Origin: Piscinibacter sp. | GTDB lineage: Bacteria; Pseudomonadota; Gammaproteobacteria; Burkholderiales; Burkholderiaceae_C | DNA: 64,000 bases | Direction of reading: 5' to 3' | NCBI GenBank assembly: GCA_017983795.1 | Contig: JAGOAS010000014.1 | Location: 1 to 64,000 of the forward strand | In this document: in pieces, positions 1-8,451 of the stretch | Position numbering within the stretch: position 1 is the first letter of the stretch | How the letters are laid out: every line of letters begins with the position of its first letter | Translations under genes and position numbers: made by a program | The notes under the pieces: model-generated | The model's input: the letters and a program-made list of their open reading frames with translations, nothing else | The model's database searches: none | Told to the model about the DNA's origin: nothing

Positions 1-135
1 GGCGGCCGTGCGCTCTTTACTCAGTCACGGGCTCGATCGCCCCAGCACGTTCCAAGCTACACGGGCCGGTCTGGCCGCCTCATCGGCGACCAGACTCTAC
101 CGTTCTGGCCTGGTCTGAACATACAAGGCACGGCG

Positions 136-675
136 ATGGGCTTCACGCTCGACCCCTTGCTGGCGTGGATCGCGGTGGCCTGCGTCGCCACGCTGTTCGC
201 CCACGCGGCGCTGGCGAAGTTCACCGATGCGGCGCTCTTCGAGCAGCATCTGGCCGCCTACGGCCTGCCGTATCGCCTGCTGCCGCTTGCCACGCGGCTG
301 GTGCCGGCGCTCGAGGCCGCGGCGGCATTGCTGCTGCTGACGCCCTGGCGTTTCGCCGGCGCGCTGCTCGCCGCCGCGCTGCTGCTCGGCTACGGCGCGC
401 TGATGGCGCTGCACCTGGCCCGCGGCCGCTCGCTCGACTGCGGCTGCGGCGGCGAAGCGCTGCCGGTGTCGTGGCCGCTGGTGCTGCGCAACCTCATGCT
501 GGCCGCGCTCGCGCTGGCCGCCGTCGTGCCGACCTCGCCACGCCCCATGACGGGCGGCGACTTCCTCGTCGTCGCCGCGGCGCTGCTGCTGGCCACGCTG
601 CTCTACGCCGCGCTGCACCAGTTGCTGCGCCACCGCACCGGCCCGTCCGCGCGCCCGCTCTTCCGGAGGACCTGA
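136..675 (+). CDS. mauE: MauE/AauE-type membrane protein for amine dehydrogenase maturation
   Basis: A polytopic inner-membrane protein of 179 residues with about four to five hydrophobic segments. It carries the motif LDCGCGG near residue 96, a cysteine pair typical of MauE, which is thought to help disulfide formation in the tryptophylquinone (TTQ) light chain in the periplasm. It is followed 4 bases later by the thioredoxin-like mauD and then by the light-chain gene, the order E-D-A known from aau and mau clusters. The ATG has an AAGG about 8 bases upstream. The frame stays open back to base 1, so a longer start cannot be excluded, but residues 1-45 of that extension look non-coding. Bases 1-135 hold no gene I can support; the heavy-chain gene would be expected just upstream of the window. 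Confidence 0.85.
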   Translation: MGFTLDPLLAWIAVACVATLFAHAALAKFTDAALFEQHLAAYGLPYRLLPLATRLVPALEAAAALLLLTPWRFAGALLAAALLLGYGALMALHLARGRSLDCGCGGEALPVSWPLVLRNLMLAALALAAVVPTSPRPMTGGDFLVVAAALLLATLLYAALHQLLRHRTGPSARPLFRRT

Positions 676-679
676 GACC

Positions 680-1270
680 ATGGATGCCCTGACCGTTTCC
701 GTCGTGTTGTTGTGGGCCGCGGTGATCGCGCTCGGCCTGCTGCTGTGGGCCTTGTCGCGCCAGGTCGGCGTGCTGTTCGAGCGCGTCGCGCCGATGGGCG
801 CGCTGGTCACCGACGCCGGCCCGGCGGTCGGCACCGCCTCGCCGAGCTTCGCGCTGCGCGGCATCCAGAGCGAGCCGGTGACGATCGGCGGCGCTGCCGA
901 GCGGCCCACGCTGGTGTTCTTCCTCTCGCCGACCTGCCCGGTGTGCAAGAAGCTGATCCCGGTGCTGAAGGCGCTGGTGCGCGACGAGCGGCGCCGCCTG
1001 TCGGTGGTGCTGGCCAGCGACGGCGAACAGGCCGATCACCTGCGCTTCGTGCGCGAGCAGGGGCTGGAGGCGATGCCCTACGTGCTGTCCACCGAACTGG
1101 GCATGAGCTACCGCGTGTCGCGGCTGCCCTACGCGGTGCTGCTCGACGCGCAGGGCACGGTGGCCGCCAAGGGCCTGGTCAATTCGCGCGAGCAGCTCGA
1201 CAGCCTGCTCAATGCGCATGACATGGGCACGCCGACGATCCAGCAATACCTCGGCGGCTCGGCCGCCTGA
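680..1270 (+). CDS. mauD: MauD-type thioredoxin-like maturation protein
   Basis: A 196-residue membrane-anchored thioredoxin-fold protein: one N-terminal transmembrane segment (about residues 5-27), then a periplasmic thioredoxin domain with the redox motif SPTCPVCK near residues 84-90. MauD is needed in known systems for correct folding and disulfide pairing of the cysteine-rich light chain. The start follows the GAGGACCTGAGACC sequence that also contains the mauE stop, and the next gene begins 18 bases after its stop, so mauEDA form one transcription unit. Family and context agree; whether it serves an aromatic amine dehydrogenase rather than methylamine dehydrogenase rests on the next gene. 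Confidence 0.88.
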   Translation: MDALTVSVVLLWAAVIALGLLLWALSRQVGVLFERVAPMGALVTDAGPAVGTASPSFALRGIQSEPVTIGGAAERPTLVFFLSPTCPVCKKLIPVLKALVRDERRRLSVVLASDGEQADHLRFVREQGLEAMPYVLSTELGMSYRVSRLPYAVLLDAQGTVAAKGLVNSREQLDSLLNAHDMGTPTIQQYLGGSAA

Positions 1271-1288
1271 ACCCAAGGAGCAAGAGCG

Positions 1289-1834
1289 ATGCGCTGGTTC
1301 CTCGACCTCATCGACCGTGCCACCGAGCGCCGCGTGCGCCAGGTGGCCCACAGCCACGGCCGCCGCAGCCTGGTGACCCGGCTCGGCGTGGCGCTGGTCG
1401 GCGGCGCCGTGCTGCCGATGCTGCCGTTCGACCGCAGCGGCCAGTTCGGCGCCGCCCATGCCGCCGGCGCCGCCAAGGCCAAGTCCAACCCGGTCGCCGA
1501 CGACCCGACCAAGTGCGAGTACTGGCGCTACTGCGCCTTCGACGGCTATCTGTGCAGCTGCTGCGGCGGCTCGCTGACGCAGTGCCCGCCGGGCACCGAG
1601 GCGTCGAAGGTGTCGTGGGTCGGCACCTGCCTGAACCCGACCGACAACCGCCAGTACCTGATCTCGTACAACGACTGCTGCGGCAAGGCCTCGTGCGGCG
1701 AGTGCCTGTGCAACAACAACGAGCGCGAGCGCCCCGGCTACCGGCTCGGCGTGCACAACGACATCAACTGGTGCATGGCCAACACCAGCCTGATGTTCCA
1801 TTGCACGACGTCGGTCATCGTCGGCGTCGCATGA
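1289..1834 (+). CDS. mauA: Aromatic/aralkylamine dehydrogenase light chain (TTQ subunit)
   Basis: The TTQ-bearing small subunit, 181 residues as a precursor. A twin-arginine-like leader (GRRSLVTRLGVALV, residues 24-37) precedes a mature domain very rich in cysteine (SCCGG, DCCG, CGEC). Trp110 and Trp161 are 51 residues apart, the same spacing as Trp57 and Trp108 that cross-link to form TTQ in methylamine dehydrogenase. The strings CPPG, RERPGY and NWCMAN are closer to what I recall of the Alcaligenes faecalis AauA chain than to MauA, so phenylethylamine or tyramine is a likelier substrate than methylamine. The product would be an arylacetaldehyde released in the periplasm. It overlaps the next cytochrome gene by ATGA. 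Confidence 0.9.
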   Translation: MRWFLDLIDRATERRVRQVAHSHGRRSLVTRLGVALVGGAVLPMLPFDRSGQFGAAHAAGAAKAKSNPVADDPTKCEYWRYCAFDGYLCSCCGGSLTQCPPGTEASKVSWVGTCLNPTDNRQYLISYNDCCGKASCGECLCNNNERERPGYRLGVHNDINWCMANTSLMFHCTTSVIVGVA

Positions 1835-2271
1835 AGCGCGCCGGAGCCTTCGCCGTGCTGGGGGTCGCCGCCTTCGCTGCCGGCGCGCAACCTGCGCCCG
1901 ATGGTGCGGCGCTGTTCGCGCAGCACTGCGCCGCCTGCCACCAGCCCGACGGCGCCGGCACGGTGGGCCTGGCGCCGGCGCTCAGAGGCGAGCACTGGGC
2001 CAAGCTGGGCGCCGAACGCGCCTACCTGCCGACGGTGCTGGTCAAGGGCCTGTCGGGGCCGATCAAGGTCAACGGTCAGGCCTTCTCCGGCAGCATGCCG
2101 GCCTTCGGCGCGCAGCTCGACGACACGACGCTGGCGGCCATCGCCAGCCACGTGCGCCGGCTGCAGGGCGCTGACGGCGACTACGCGGCGGCCGAGCTGC
2201 AGGCGGTGCGCGCCAAGGCGGGCGGCCCGCCGCAGACGCGCGCCCTGCGTGCGCAGCTGGTGGGGCCATGA
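1831..2271 (+). CDS. Periplasmic monohaem cytochrome c, amine dehydrogenase electron acceptor candidate
   Basis: A 146-residue secreted cytochrome with a short signal peptide ending near AGAQ (residue 20), one haem motif CAACH (Cys33, Cys36, His37) and a candidate axial methionine in GSMPAFG further on. It is translationally coupled to the light-chain gene through ATGA. The A. faecalis aau cluster also has a small periplasmic monohaem cytochrome directly after aauA, so a role in carrying electrons from the TTQ enzyme is a reasonable inference. The C-terminal 30 residues (after position 115) are basic and poorly conserved in appearance. Confidence 0.85.
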   Translation: MKRAGAFAVLGVAAFAAGAQPAPDGAALFAQHCAACHQPDGAGTVGLAPALRGEHWAKLGAERAYLPTVLVKGLSGPIKVNGQAFSGSMPAFGAQLDDTTLAAIASHVRRLQGADGDYAAAELQAVRAKAGGPPQTRALRAQLVGP

Positions 2272-2768
2272 TGCGGCGCCTGCACGTGCTCGCCGCCGTG
2301 GCCGTGCTCTTGCACGCTGGCGCGGCCGTCGCGCAGGAGGCACAGAACACCACGCTGGGCCGCCAGGTGATGGCCCGGCCCGACGCGCCGGCGGTGGTGG
2401 CCACCACCCAGGCACGCTCGCAGTTCGTGCTGCACTGCGCCGGTTGCCACGGCGTCGACGGCGCCGGCTCGACGCTGGGCAACGTGCCCGACATGCGCCG
2501 CCTCGGCGACTTCTTGCGCGTGCCGGGGGGCCGCGCCTTCATCGTCAGCGTGCCCGGCGTGATGGGCTCGGGGCTGGACGATGCGCAGGTCGCAGCGGTC
2601 ACCAACTGGGTGCTGGCCACGCTGGCGCGCGACTCGGTGCCCGGGGACCACCGGCCGTTCGATGCCGCCGAGATTGCACGGGCGCGCAGCGCGCCGCTGG
2701 TCGACGTGGCCGCGGCACGGGGCGCGCTGCAGCAGCGCGCCGCTGCGCTGGGCATCCGGATCGACTGA
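2268..2768 (+). CDS. Second periplasmic cytochrome c
   Basis: A 166-residue protein with a signal peptide (about residues 1-22, cleavage after AVAQ) and a single haem site CAGCH (Cys57, Cys60, His61). Possible axial methionines lie in the NVPDMRR and GVMGSG segments. It overlaps the previous cytochrome gene by ATGA, so the two haem proteins are made together with the amine dehydrogenase light chain. It may form a relay with the first cytochrome towards a terminal oxidase or reductase; that order is inference only. Fifty-four bases separate it from the next gene, which starts a different functional group. Confidence 0.82.
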   Translation: MMRRLHVLAAVAVLLHAGAAVAQEAQNTTLGRQVMARPDAPAVVATTQARSQFVLHCAGCHGVDGAGSTLGNVPDMRRLGDFLRVPGGRAFIVSVPGVMGSGLDDAQVAAVTNWVLATLARDSVPGDHRPFDAAEIARARSAPLVDVAAARGALQQRAAALGIRID

Positions 2769-2822
2769 TTCCGTTTCGACACAACAGGCTAGCGCCGTCT
2801 CGGCGCGCACGAGGAGGAAGCG

Positions 2823-4196
2823 ATGGATCGAGGAACTCGACGGGGCGCCGCCGTGGCGCTGCTGGCTGCCGCCGCGCTGGCGCCGACGGCCGCGCCGGCG
2901 GCCAGCGACGCACAGGCGCAGGCGCTCGGCAAGGAGCTGACGCCGGTGGGCGCCGAACGCGGCGCCAACAAGGACGGCTCGATCCCCGCCTGGAGTGGCG
3001 GCGATCTGAAGGCGCCGGGCGGCTGGAAGCCGGGCCAGGCGCGGCCCGACCCCTATGCCGCCGAGAAGCCGCTGTTCACGATCGACGCCGCCAGCGCCGA
3101 CAAGTACAAGGACCGGCTCAGCGAAGGCCAGCTCGCGCTGCTCAAGCAGCTCAAGGGCTATCGCATGGACGTCTACCCGACGCACCGCTCCTGCGGCTAT
3201 CCGCAGCAGGTCTACGACAACACGCGCAAGAACGCCACCGGCGCCAAGCTGGCCGCCAACGGCTTCGACCTCGGCGCGGCGGTCTCCGGCGGCGTGCCCT
3301 TCCCGATCCCGGAGAACGGCGCGCAGGCGATGTGGAACTACAAGATGCACTGGGTCGGCGAAGGCCGCACCGAGCGCTACTCGACGGTGTTCTCGTCGCC
3401 GGGCGACGGCAAGTTCGTGCCGCTGGTGCAGGACCAGCTGACCGCGACGCCGCTGGGCAACATCGCCGGCAAGCCGGTGACCGAGGGCGACGGCATCGAG
3501 TGGTCGGTGCTCAACGAGGTGGTGACGCCGGCGGCGCGCACCGGCGAGATCATCCTGATCCACTACTACCAGGCCAAGGACAACGACGCCTGGCTGTACT
3601 TCCCCGGCCAGCGCCGCGTGCGCCGCGCGCCGACCTTCGCCTACGACAACCCGGTGCCCGGCTACGAGAACCTGCTCGCCGTCGACCAGTACCCGATGTT
3701 CGGTGGCCGCCTCGACCGCTACGACTGGAAGCTGGCCGGAAAGCAGGAGCTGATCGTTCCGTACAACACGTTCCGCTTCAACAACCAGGACGCCAAGCTG
3801 GCCGACGTGTTCGGCGCCGATTACCCGAAGCGCGAGCTGATCCGCTACGAGGCCCACCGGGTCTGGAAGATCGAGGCGACCGTCAAGCCGGGCCAGCGCC
3901 ACCAGTTCCCCAAGCGCACCATCTACCTCGACGAGGACACCTGGGCGATGGTCGCGGTCGACAACTACGACGCACAGGGCAAGGTGTGGCGCGTGCAGGA
4001 GAGCTACCCCTACGTCGCCTGGGAGCTGCCGGCCTGCGTCTACCAGGGCTACGTCGTCTACGACCTGAACGTCGGGCGCTACATGGCCGACAACATGCCG
4101 CAGGAGGGCAAGGTCGACTGGCTGGCCGGCCGCGAAGGCCGCATCGACATGAAGCGCTTCAACCCCGACGAGCTGCGCCGCGCGGGTTCGCGCTGA
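2823..4196 (+). CDS. DUF1329 family outer-membrane-associated protein
   Basis: A 457-residue exported protein with signal peptide (about residues 1-27, AAPAAS). The body matches the DUF1329 / LolA-LolB-like outer-membrane lipoprotein-sorting family: conserved-looking blocks include KDGSIPAW near residue 50 and RRAPTFAYDNPVPGYE near 265. An AGGAGGAAGCG ribosome site precedes the ATG. It is followed by a DUF1302 gene, an RND exporter and a BNR-repeat protein; this quartet recurs in proteobacteria that handle hydrophobic compounds, but the substrate is unknown. It probably acts in the periplasm or at the outer membrane. Confidence 0.85.
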   Translation: MDRGTRRGAAVALLAAAALAPTAAPAASDAQAQALGKELTPVGAERGANKDGSIPAWSGGDLKAPGGWKPGQARPDPYAAEKPLFTIDAASADKYKDRLSEGQLALLKQLKGYRMDVYPTHRSCGYPQQVYDNTRKNATGAKLAANGFDLGAAVSGGVPFPIPENGAQAMWNYKMHWVGEGRTERYSTVFSSPGDGKFVPLVQDQLTATPLGNIAGKPVTEGDGIEWSVLNEVVTPAARTGEIILIHYYQAKDNDAWLYFPGQRRVRRAPTFAYDNPVPGYENLLAVDQYPMFGGRLDRYDWKLAGKQELIVPYNTFRFNNQDAKLADVFGADYPKRELIRYEAHRVWKIEATVKPGQRHQFPKRTIYLDEDTWAMVAVDNYDAQGKVWRVQESYPYVAWELPACVYQGYVVYDLNVGRYMADNMPQEGKVDWLAGREGRIDMKRFNPDELRRAGSR

Positions 4197-4218
4197 GCGT
4201 GCGGAAAGGACCAACGCC

Positions 4219-5988
4219 ATGAAGAAATCCGCCATCGCCATCGCCGTCGCCGCCGCCCTCACCTCGCTGCAGGCGCAGGCCGTGCGCAGCGTCACCGACA
4301 GCGGCACCGAGATCGATTTCAGCTCCACCGTCTCGTTCGGCCTGCAGGTGCGCACCAGCAAGCGCAGCCCGACCACCTTCGGCAACGACAACGGCGCCGC
4401 CGTGCCGACCGGCGCGACGCTGGGCTCGCAGATTAACGGCCCGGGCAACGACGGCGCCGCCAACCCTGACTTCAACTTCCTCAACGGCGACGACGGCAAC
4501 CTCAACTACAACCGCGGCGACATCGTCTCGGCGGCGCTGAAGGGCACGCACGAGTTCGGCCTGAAGACGCCCGACGGCTGGCGCGCGCTGGTGCGCGGCA
4601 CCTGGGTCGGCGATTTCAAGGCCGGCGACACGCGGCGCACGCCGCTGTCGGACGAGGCCAAGAGGATCGCCACGCGCAACGTCACGCTGCTCGATGCCTG
4701 GGTCTCCAAGGACCTGAAGCTGATCGACGAGCGCACCGCGACGGTCCGCCTGGGCAACCAGGTGATCTCGTGGGGCGAGGACATCTTCATCATCGGCGGC
4801 ATCAACCAGATCAACGCCTTCGACCTGCGCAAGCTGCACACGCCGGGCACGCAGGTCAAGGAGATCCTGCGTCCGGCGCCGATGCTGTCGATCAACGCCG
4901 GCATCAGCGACACGGTCAGCGCCGAGGCCTACTACCAGTTCAAGTGGAACGCCTTCCGCTTCGACCCGGTGGGTACCTTCTTCTCGGGTGCCGACGTGGT
5001 CGGCGCCGGCCAGCGGCCGGCCTACATCCCGACTTCGTCGCTGTCGGCCTTCGGCCTGTGCGGCGCGCCGACGCCCTGCGGCGACAACGGCAGCGGCATC
5101 CAGAACGGCATCAACGTCGTGCCCTTCGAGGACGACAAGCGCCCGCCGAACGGCCAGCAGTTCGGCCTGGCGATGCGCTTCAAGCCCAAGGGCATGGACG
5201 CCGAGTTCGCGCTGTACTACGAGCGCTACCACGACAAGCTGCCGTTCACGACGCTGTTCACCGATCCGACCTACTCGGCCTACAACGTCGCCAACATCGG
5301 CTACTACAACGAGTACGGCAAGAACAAGAACCTGTTCGGCGCCTCGTTCAACACCAAGCTCGGGCCGGTGGCGGTCGGCGGTGAACTCTCGTACCGGCCG
5401 AAGGACTCGGTGGCGATCGACGGCAGCGTGCCGCTGGCCGGCCGCTGGAGCATCTTCGAGGCGGCCAACGCCGACGCCAACGGGCGCATCACGGTGCGCG
5501 GCTACACGGAGGAGAAGAAGTTCCAGGCGCACCTGACCGGCCTGTACTTCACCGAGGTCAACTCGCCGGCCGGCGCGCTGGTCAAGGCGCTGGGCGCGGC
5601 CGAAGGCACGCTGCTCGCCGAGCTGGCGGTGACGCACTACCCCGACCTGCAGCTGGGCACCGTGCCCTACCTGATCTTCCCGTCCTACGCCAGCCCGACC
5701 AAGACCTCCTGGGGCTATGCGCTGGAGTTCGACCTGTCCTACCCGCGCGTCTGGGGCTCGGACTGGAACCTGACCCAGACGACGGTGTTCACGCACGACG
5801 TCGGCGGCATCTCGCCCAACGCGCTGCCCTTCGTGAAGGGTCGCAAGTCGCTGTTCATCGGCCTGAACTTCGACAACAGCTCGGTGTGGAAGGCGCAGTT
5901 CGGCTACACGGCGTTCTTCGGCGGCGGCTTGTCGAACATCGTGCGCGACCGCGACAACCTCGCGGCCAGCCTGTCGTACAGCTTCTGA
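4219..5988 (+). CDS. DUF1302 family outer-membrane protein
   Basis: A 589-residue protein with a classical signal peptide (MKKSAIAIAVAAALTSLQAQA) and alternating beta-strand character that ends in LAASLSYSF, an aromatic C-terminus typical of outer-membrane barrels. It belongs to DUF1302, which is almost always next to DUF1329 and an RND transporter. Twenty-two bases separate it from the preceding DUF1329 gene and a GGAAAGG site precedes the ATG. It is probably the outer-membrane partner of the export system; the cargo cannot be read from sequence. Confidence 0.87.
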   Translation: MKKSAIAIAVAAALTSLQAQAVRSVTDSGTEIDFSSTVSFGLQVRTSKRSPTTFGNDNGAAVPTGATLGSQINGPGNDGAANPDFNFLNGDDGNLNYNRGDIVSAALKGTHEFGLKTPDGWRALVRGTWVGDFKAGDTRRTPLSDEAKRIATRNVTLLDAWVSKDLKLIDERTATVRLGNQVISWGEDIFIIGGINQINAFDLRKLHTPGTQVKEILRPAPMLSINAGISDTVSAEAYYQFKWNAFRFDPVGTFFSGADVVGAGQRPAYIPTSSLSAFGLCGAPTPCGDNGSGIQNGINVVPFEDDKRPPNGQQFGLAMRFKPKGMDAEFALYYERYHDKLPFTTLFTDPTYSAYNVANIGYYNEYGKNKNLFGASFNTKLGPVAVGGELSYRPKDSVAIDGSVPLAGRWSIFEAANADANGRITVRGYTEEKKFQAHLTGLYFTEVNSPAGALVKALGAAEGTLLAELAVTHYPDLQLGTVPYLIFPSYASPTKTSWGYALEFDLSYPRVWGSDWNLTQTTVFTHDVGGISPNALPFVKGRKSLFIGLNFDNSSVWKAQFGYTAFFGGGLSNIVRDRDNLAASLSYSF

Positions 5989-5997
5989 AGTGATGAA

Positions 5998-6065
5998 GCC
6001 CCCAAGCTCACTTCGTTCGCTGCCCCCCGAGGGGGCGCTCAGTGGCTTCGGAACGGCCGGGCGCC
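5998..6065. repeat. Dispersed GC-rich palindromic repeat, copy 1
   Basis: Shares with bases 34338-34410 the palindromic core CCCCCGAGGGGG and, a few bases on, CTTCGGAACGGCCG. It fills the space between the DUF1302 stop and the RND gene. It looks like a short intergenic repeat I remember from Comamonadaceae-like genomes; two copies in 64 kb is directly visible, the lineage link is from memory. Confidence 0.7.
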
Positions 6066-6071
6066 ACTGAC

Positions 6072-8438
6072 ATGCCGATGCTGTCGCGGTTCGTGCTCGC
6101 CTGCGAGCGGCTGATCTTCGGCCATCGGGCCGCGGTGCTGGCGCTGCTCGCGCTGGTCACCGCGGCGGCGGCACTGTTCGCCACGCGGCTGCACATGACC
6201 GCCGGCTTCGGCAAGCAGCTGCCGCTCGGCCACGAGTACACCGAGACCTTCGTCAAGTACAAGGACGTGCTGTTCGGCGCCAACCGGCTGATCGTCGTCG
6301 TGCACGCCCGGCAGGGCGACATCTGGAAGCCCGAGACGCTGAAGAAGCTCAACGAGGTGACGCAGGCGCTGATGTACCTGCCCGGCGTCGACCGCCGCTC
6401 GGTGTCTTCGCTGTGGACGCCGAACACGCGCGTGATGCAGGTCACCGAGGAGGGCTACGAGGCGCGCGACGTGATCGGCGGCGACATCACGCCGGAGAAG
6501 CTTGACGCGGCGGCGGTGGCGAGGATCCGCGACAACGTCGTGCAGGGCGGTTATGTCGGCTCGCTGGTGGCCAGCGACTTCTCCGGCGCGATGGTCACCG
6601 CCGACCTGCTCGACGCCGACCCGCGCACGAAGGAGCCGACCGACTACATCGCGCTCGGGCCGCAGATCGAGAAGGCCTTGCGCACGGCCTTCGAGGACGA
6701 GGGCCACGAGATCCGCATCATCGGCTTCGCCAAGCAGATCAGCGACATCGCGCAGGGCGCGCAGGGCGTGGTGGTGTTCTTCGCGCTGGCCTTCGCGCTG
6801 ACCGCGCTGGCCGTCTGGTGGTACTGCCGCTCCTGGGCCTTCACCGCCGCGGCGCTGACCTGTTCGCTGGTCTCGCTGGTCTGGCAGTTCGCCTCGCTGC
6901 AGCTGCTCGGCTACGGGCTGGACCCGCTGGCCATCCTGGTGCCCTTCCTGGTGTTCGCGATCGGCGTCTCGCACGGCGTGCAGCAGATCAACACCATCGT
7001 GCGCGAGATCGGCGCCGGCACCACGCCCTTCGACGCCGCGCGGCACAGCTTCGGTGCGCTGCTGGTGCCCGGCACGATGGCGCTGGTCACCGCCTTCGTC
7101 GGCTTCGCGACGCTGCTGCTGATCCCGATCCCGATGATCCGCGAGCTGGCCATCACCGCGTCGCTGGGCGTGGCCTACAAGATCGTCACCAACCTGGTGA
7201 TGCTGCCGGTGGTGGCCTCGTTCGTGAGGCTGCCGGCCGACTATGGCCAGCGCATGCACGGCATCCGCGAGCGACGCTCGATGGCGGTGGTGGCGCTGGC
7301 GCGGCTGGCCGAACCGAAGCCGGCGCGCATCGTCGTCGCCGTCGCGGTGCTGCTGTTCGGCCTCGCGCTGTGGGGCGGCCGCGACCGCCATGTCGGCTAC
7401 GTGCAGCCCGGCGCGCCCGAGCTGCGCGACAGCGCCCGCTACAACCGCGACGCGGTGGCGATCGCCGAGAAGTTCTCGGTCGGCCTGGACGTGCTGACGG
7501 TGGTGCACGAGACCGAGCCCGAGAGCTGCTACGACCGCACCCGCATGGCCTACGTCGACGACCTGGCCTGGGAACTGGGCAACACCGAGGGCGTGATCGG
7601 CACCGCCTCGCTGCCGGCGCTGGTGCGGCTCGGCGCGGCCGGCTTCAACGAGGGCAACCCGAAGTGGGGCGACATGCCGCGCGACCGCCGCTCGATGGCC
7701 AGCTTCATCGGCCTGGTCGGCGAAGGCTCGGGGCTGTACGACCCGCGCTGCACCGTGCTGCCGGTGCACGCCTACCTGACCGACCACAAAGCCGACACCA
7801 TCAAGCGCGTCGTGGCGGTGGTCAAGGAGTTCCGCGCCCGCAACACGCTGGACGGCGTGACGGTGCGGCTGGCCAGCGGCAACGCCGGCGTGCAGGCCGC
7901 CACCAACGAGGTGCTGGAGGCCACCGAGCTGCCGATGATGCTGTACGTCTACGCGACCATCGTCGTGCTGGTGTTCCTGACCTACCGCGACTGGCGCGCC
8001 GTGGTGGCCTGCTGCCTGCCGCTGACGCTGGCCACCTTCGTCGGCTACTGGTTCATGAAGGCGCTGGACATCGGCCTGACCGTCGCCACGCTGCCGGTGA
8101 TGGTGCTGGCGGTGGGCATCGGCGTCGACTACGCCTTCTACATCTACAACCGGCTGCAGCTCTACCTGGCCGACGGCATCGCCATCGTGCCGGCCTTCCG
8201 CCGTGCGCTGGCCGAGACCGGCATCGCCACGGTATTCACCGCGATCACGCTGTCGGTCGGCGTGGCCACCTGGGTGTTCTCGCCGCTGAAGTTCCAGGCC
8301 GACATGGGCCTGCTGCTGGCCTTCATGTTCATGCTCAACATGCTGATGGCGATCACCGTGCTGCCGGCCCTGGCGGTGACGCTGGACACGCTGATCCCGC
8401 GGCGCAAGCCGGTGCACCGCCCCTTCATGGCCCATTGA
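6072..8438 (+). CDS. RND superfamily (MMPL-type) exporter
   Basis: A large inner-membrane transporter of 788 residues with two repeats, each made of one transmembrane helix, a periplasmic domain and a cluster of about five helices (first cluster about residues 235-400, second about 620-775). A GTG at 6042 in the same frame would add ten residues, but those ten codons are entirely within the dispersed repeat, so I chose the ATG at 6072 (MPMLSRF). It follows DUF1329 and DUF1302 genes and probably exports or transfers a hydrophobic compound to the cell envelope using proton motive force. The substrate is unknown. Confidence 0.85.
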   Translation: MPMLSRFVLACERLIFGHRAAVLALLALVTAAAALFATRLHMTAGFGKQLPLGHEYTETFVKYKDVLFGANRLIVVVHARQGDIWKPETLKKLNEVTQALMYLPGVDRRSVSSLWTPNTRVMQVTEEGYEARDVIGGDITPEKLDAAAVARIRDNVVQGGYVGSLVASDFSGAMVTADLLDADPRTKEPTDYIALGPQIEKALRTAFEDEGHEIRIIGFAKQISDIAQGAQGVVVFFALAFALTALAVWWYCRSWAFTAAALTCSLVSLVWQFASLQLLGYGLDPLAILVPFLVFAIGVSHGVQQINTIVREIGAGTTPFDAARHSFGALLVPGTMALVTAFVGFATLLLIPIPMIRELAITASLGVAYKIVTNLVMLPVVASFVRLPADYGQRMHGIRERRSMAVVALARLAEPKPARIVVAVAVLLFGLALWGGRDRHVGYVQPGAPELRDSARYNRDAVAIAEKFSVGLDVLTVVHETEPESCYDRTRMAYVDDLAWELGNTEGVIGTASLPALVRLGAAGFNEGNPKWGDMPRDRRSMASFIGLVGEGSGLYDPRCTVLPVHAYLTDHKADTIKRVVAVVKEFRARNTLDGVTVRLASGNAGVQAATNEVLEATELPMMLYVYATIVVLVFLTYRDWRAVVACCLPLTLATFVGYWFMKALDIGLTVATLPVMVLAVGIGVDYAFYIYNRLQLYLADGIAIVPAFRRALAETGIATVFTAITLSVGVATWVFSPLKFQADMGLLLAFMFMLNMLMAITVLPALAVTLDTLIPRRKPVHRPFMAH

Positions 8439-8451
8439 CGTGGACATCGAC

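Noticed and set aside
1-135. C-terminus of an amine dehydrogenase heavy chain upstream of mauE
   Set aside because: Neither open frame in this stretch resembles the end of MauB/AauB as I know it; nothing can be supported.
494-1801. Long open frame on the minus strand opposite the mau genes
   Set aside because: It is low-complexity (Ala/Arg/His/Gln-rich) and mirrors third-position GC on the true strand; many such long antisense frames exist across the window.
6042-6071. GTG start for the RND exporter
   Set aside because: The ten extra codons lie in a dispersed repeat also found at 34338-34410.
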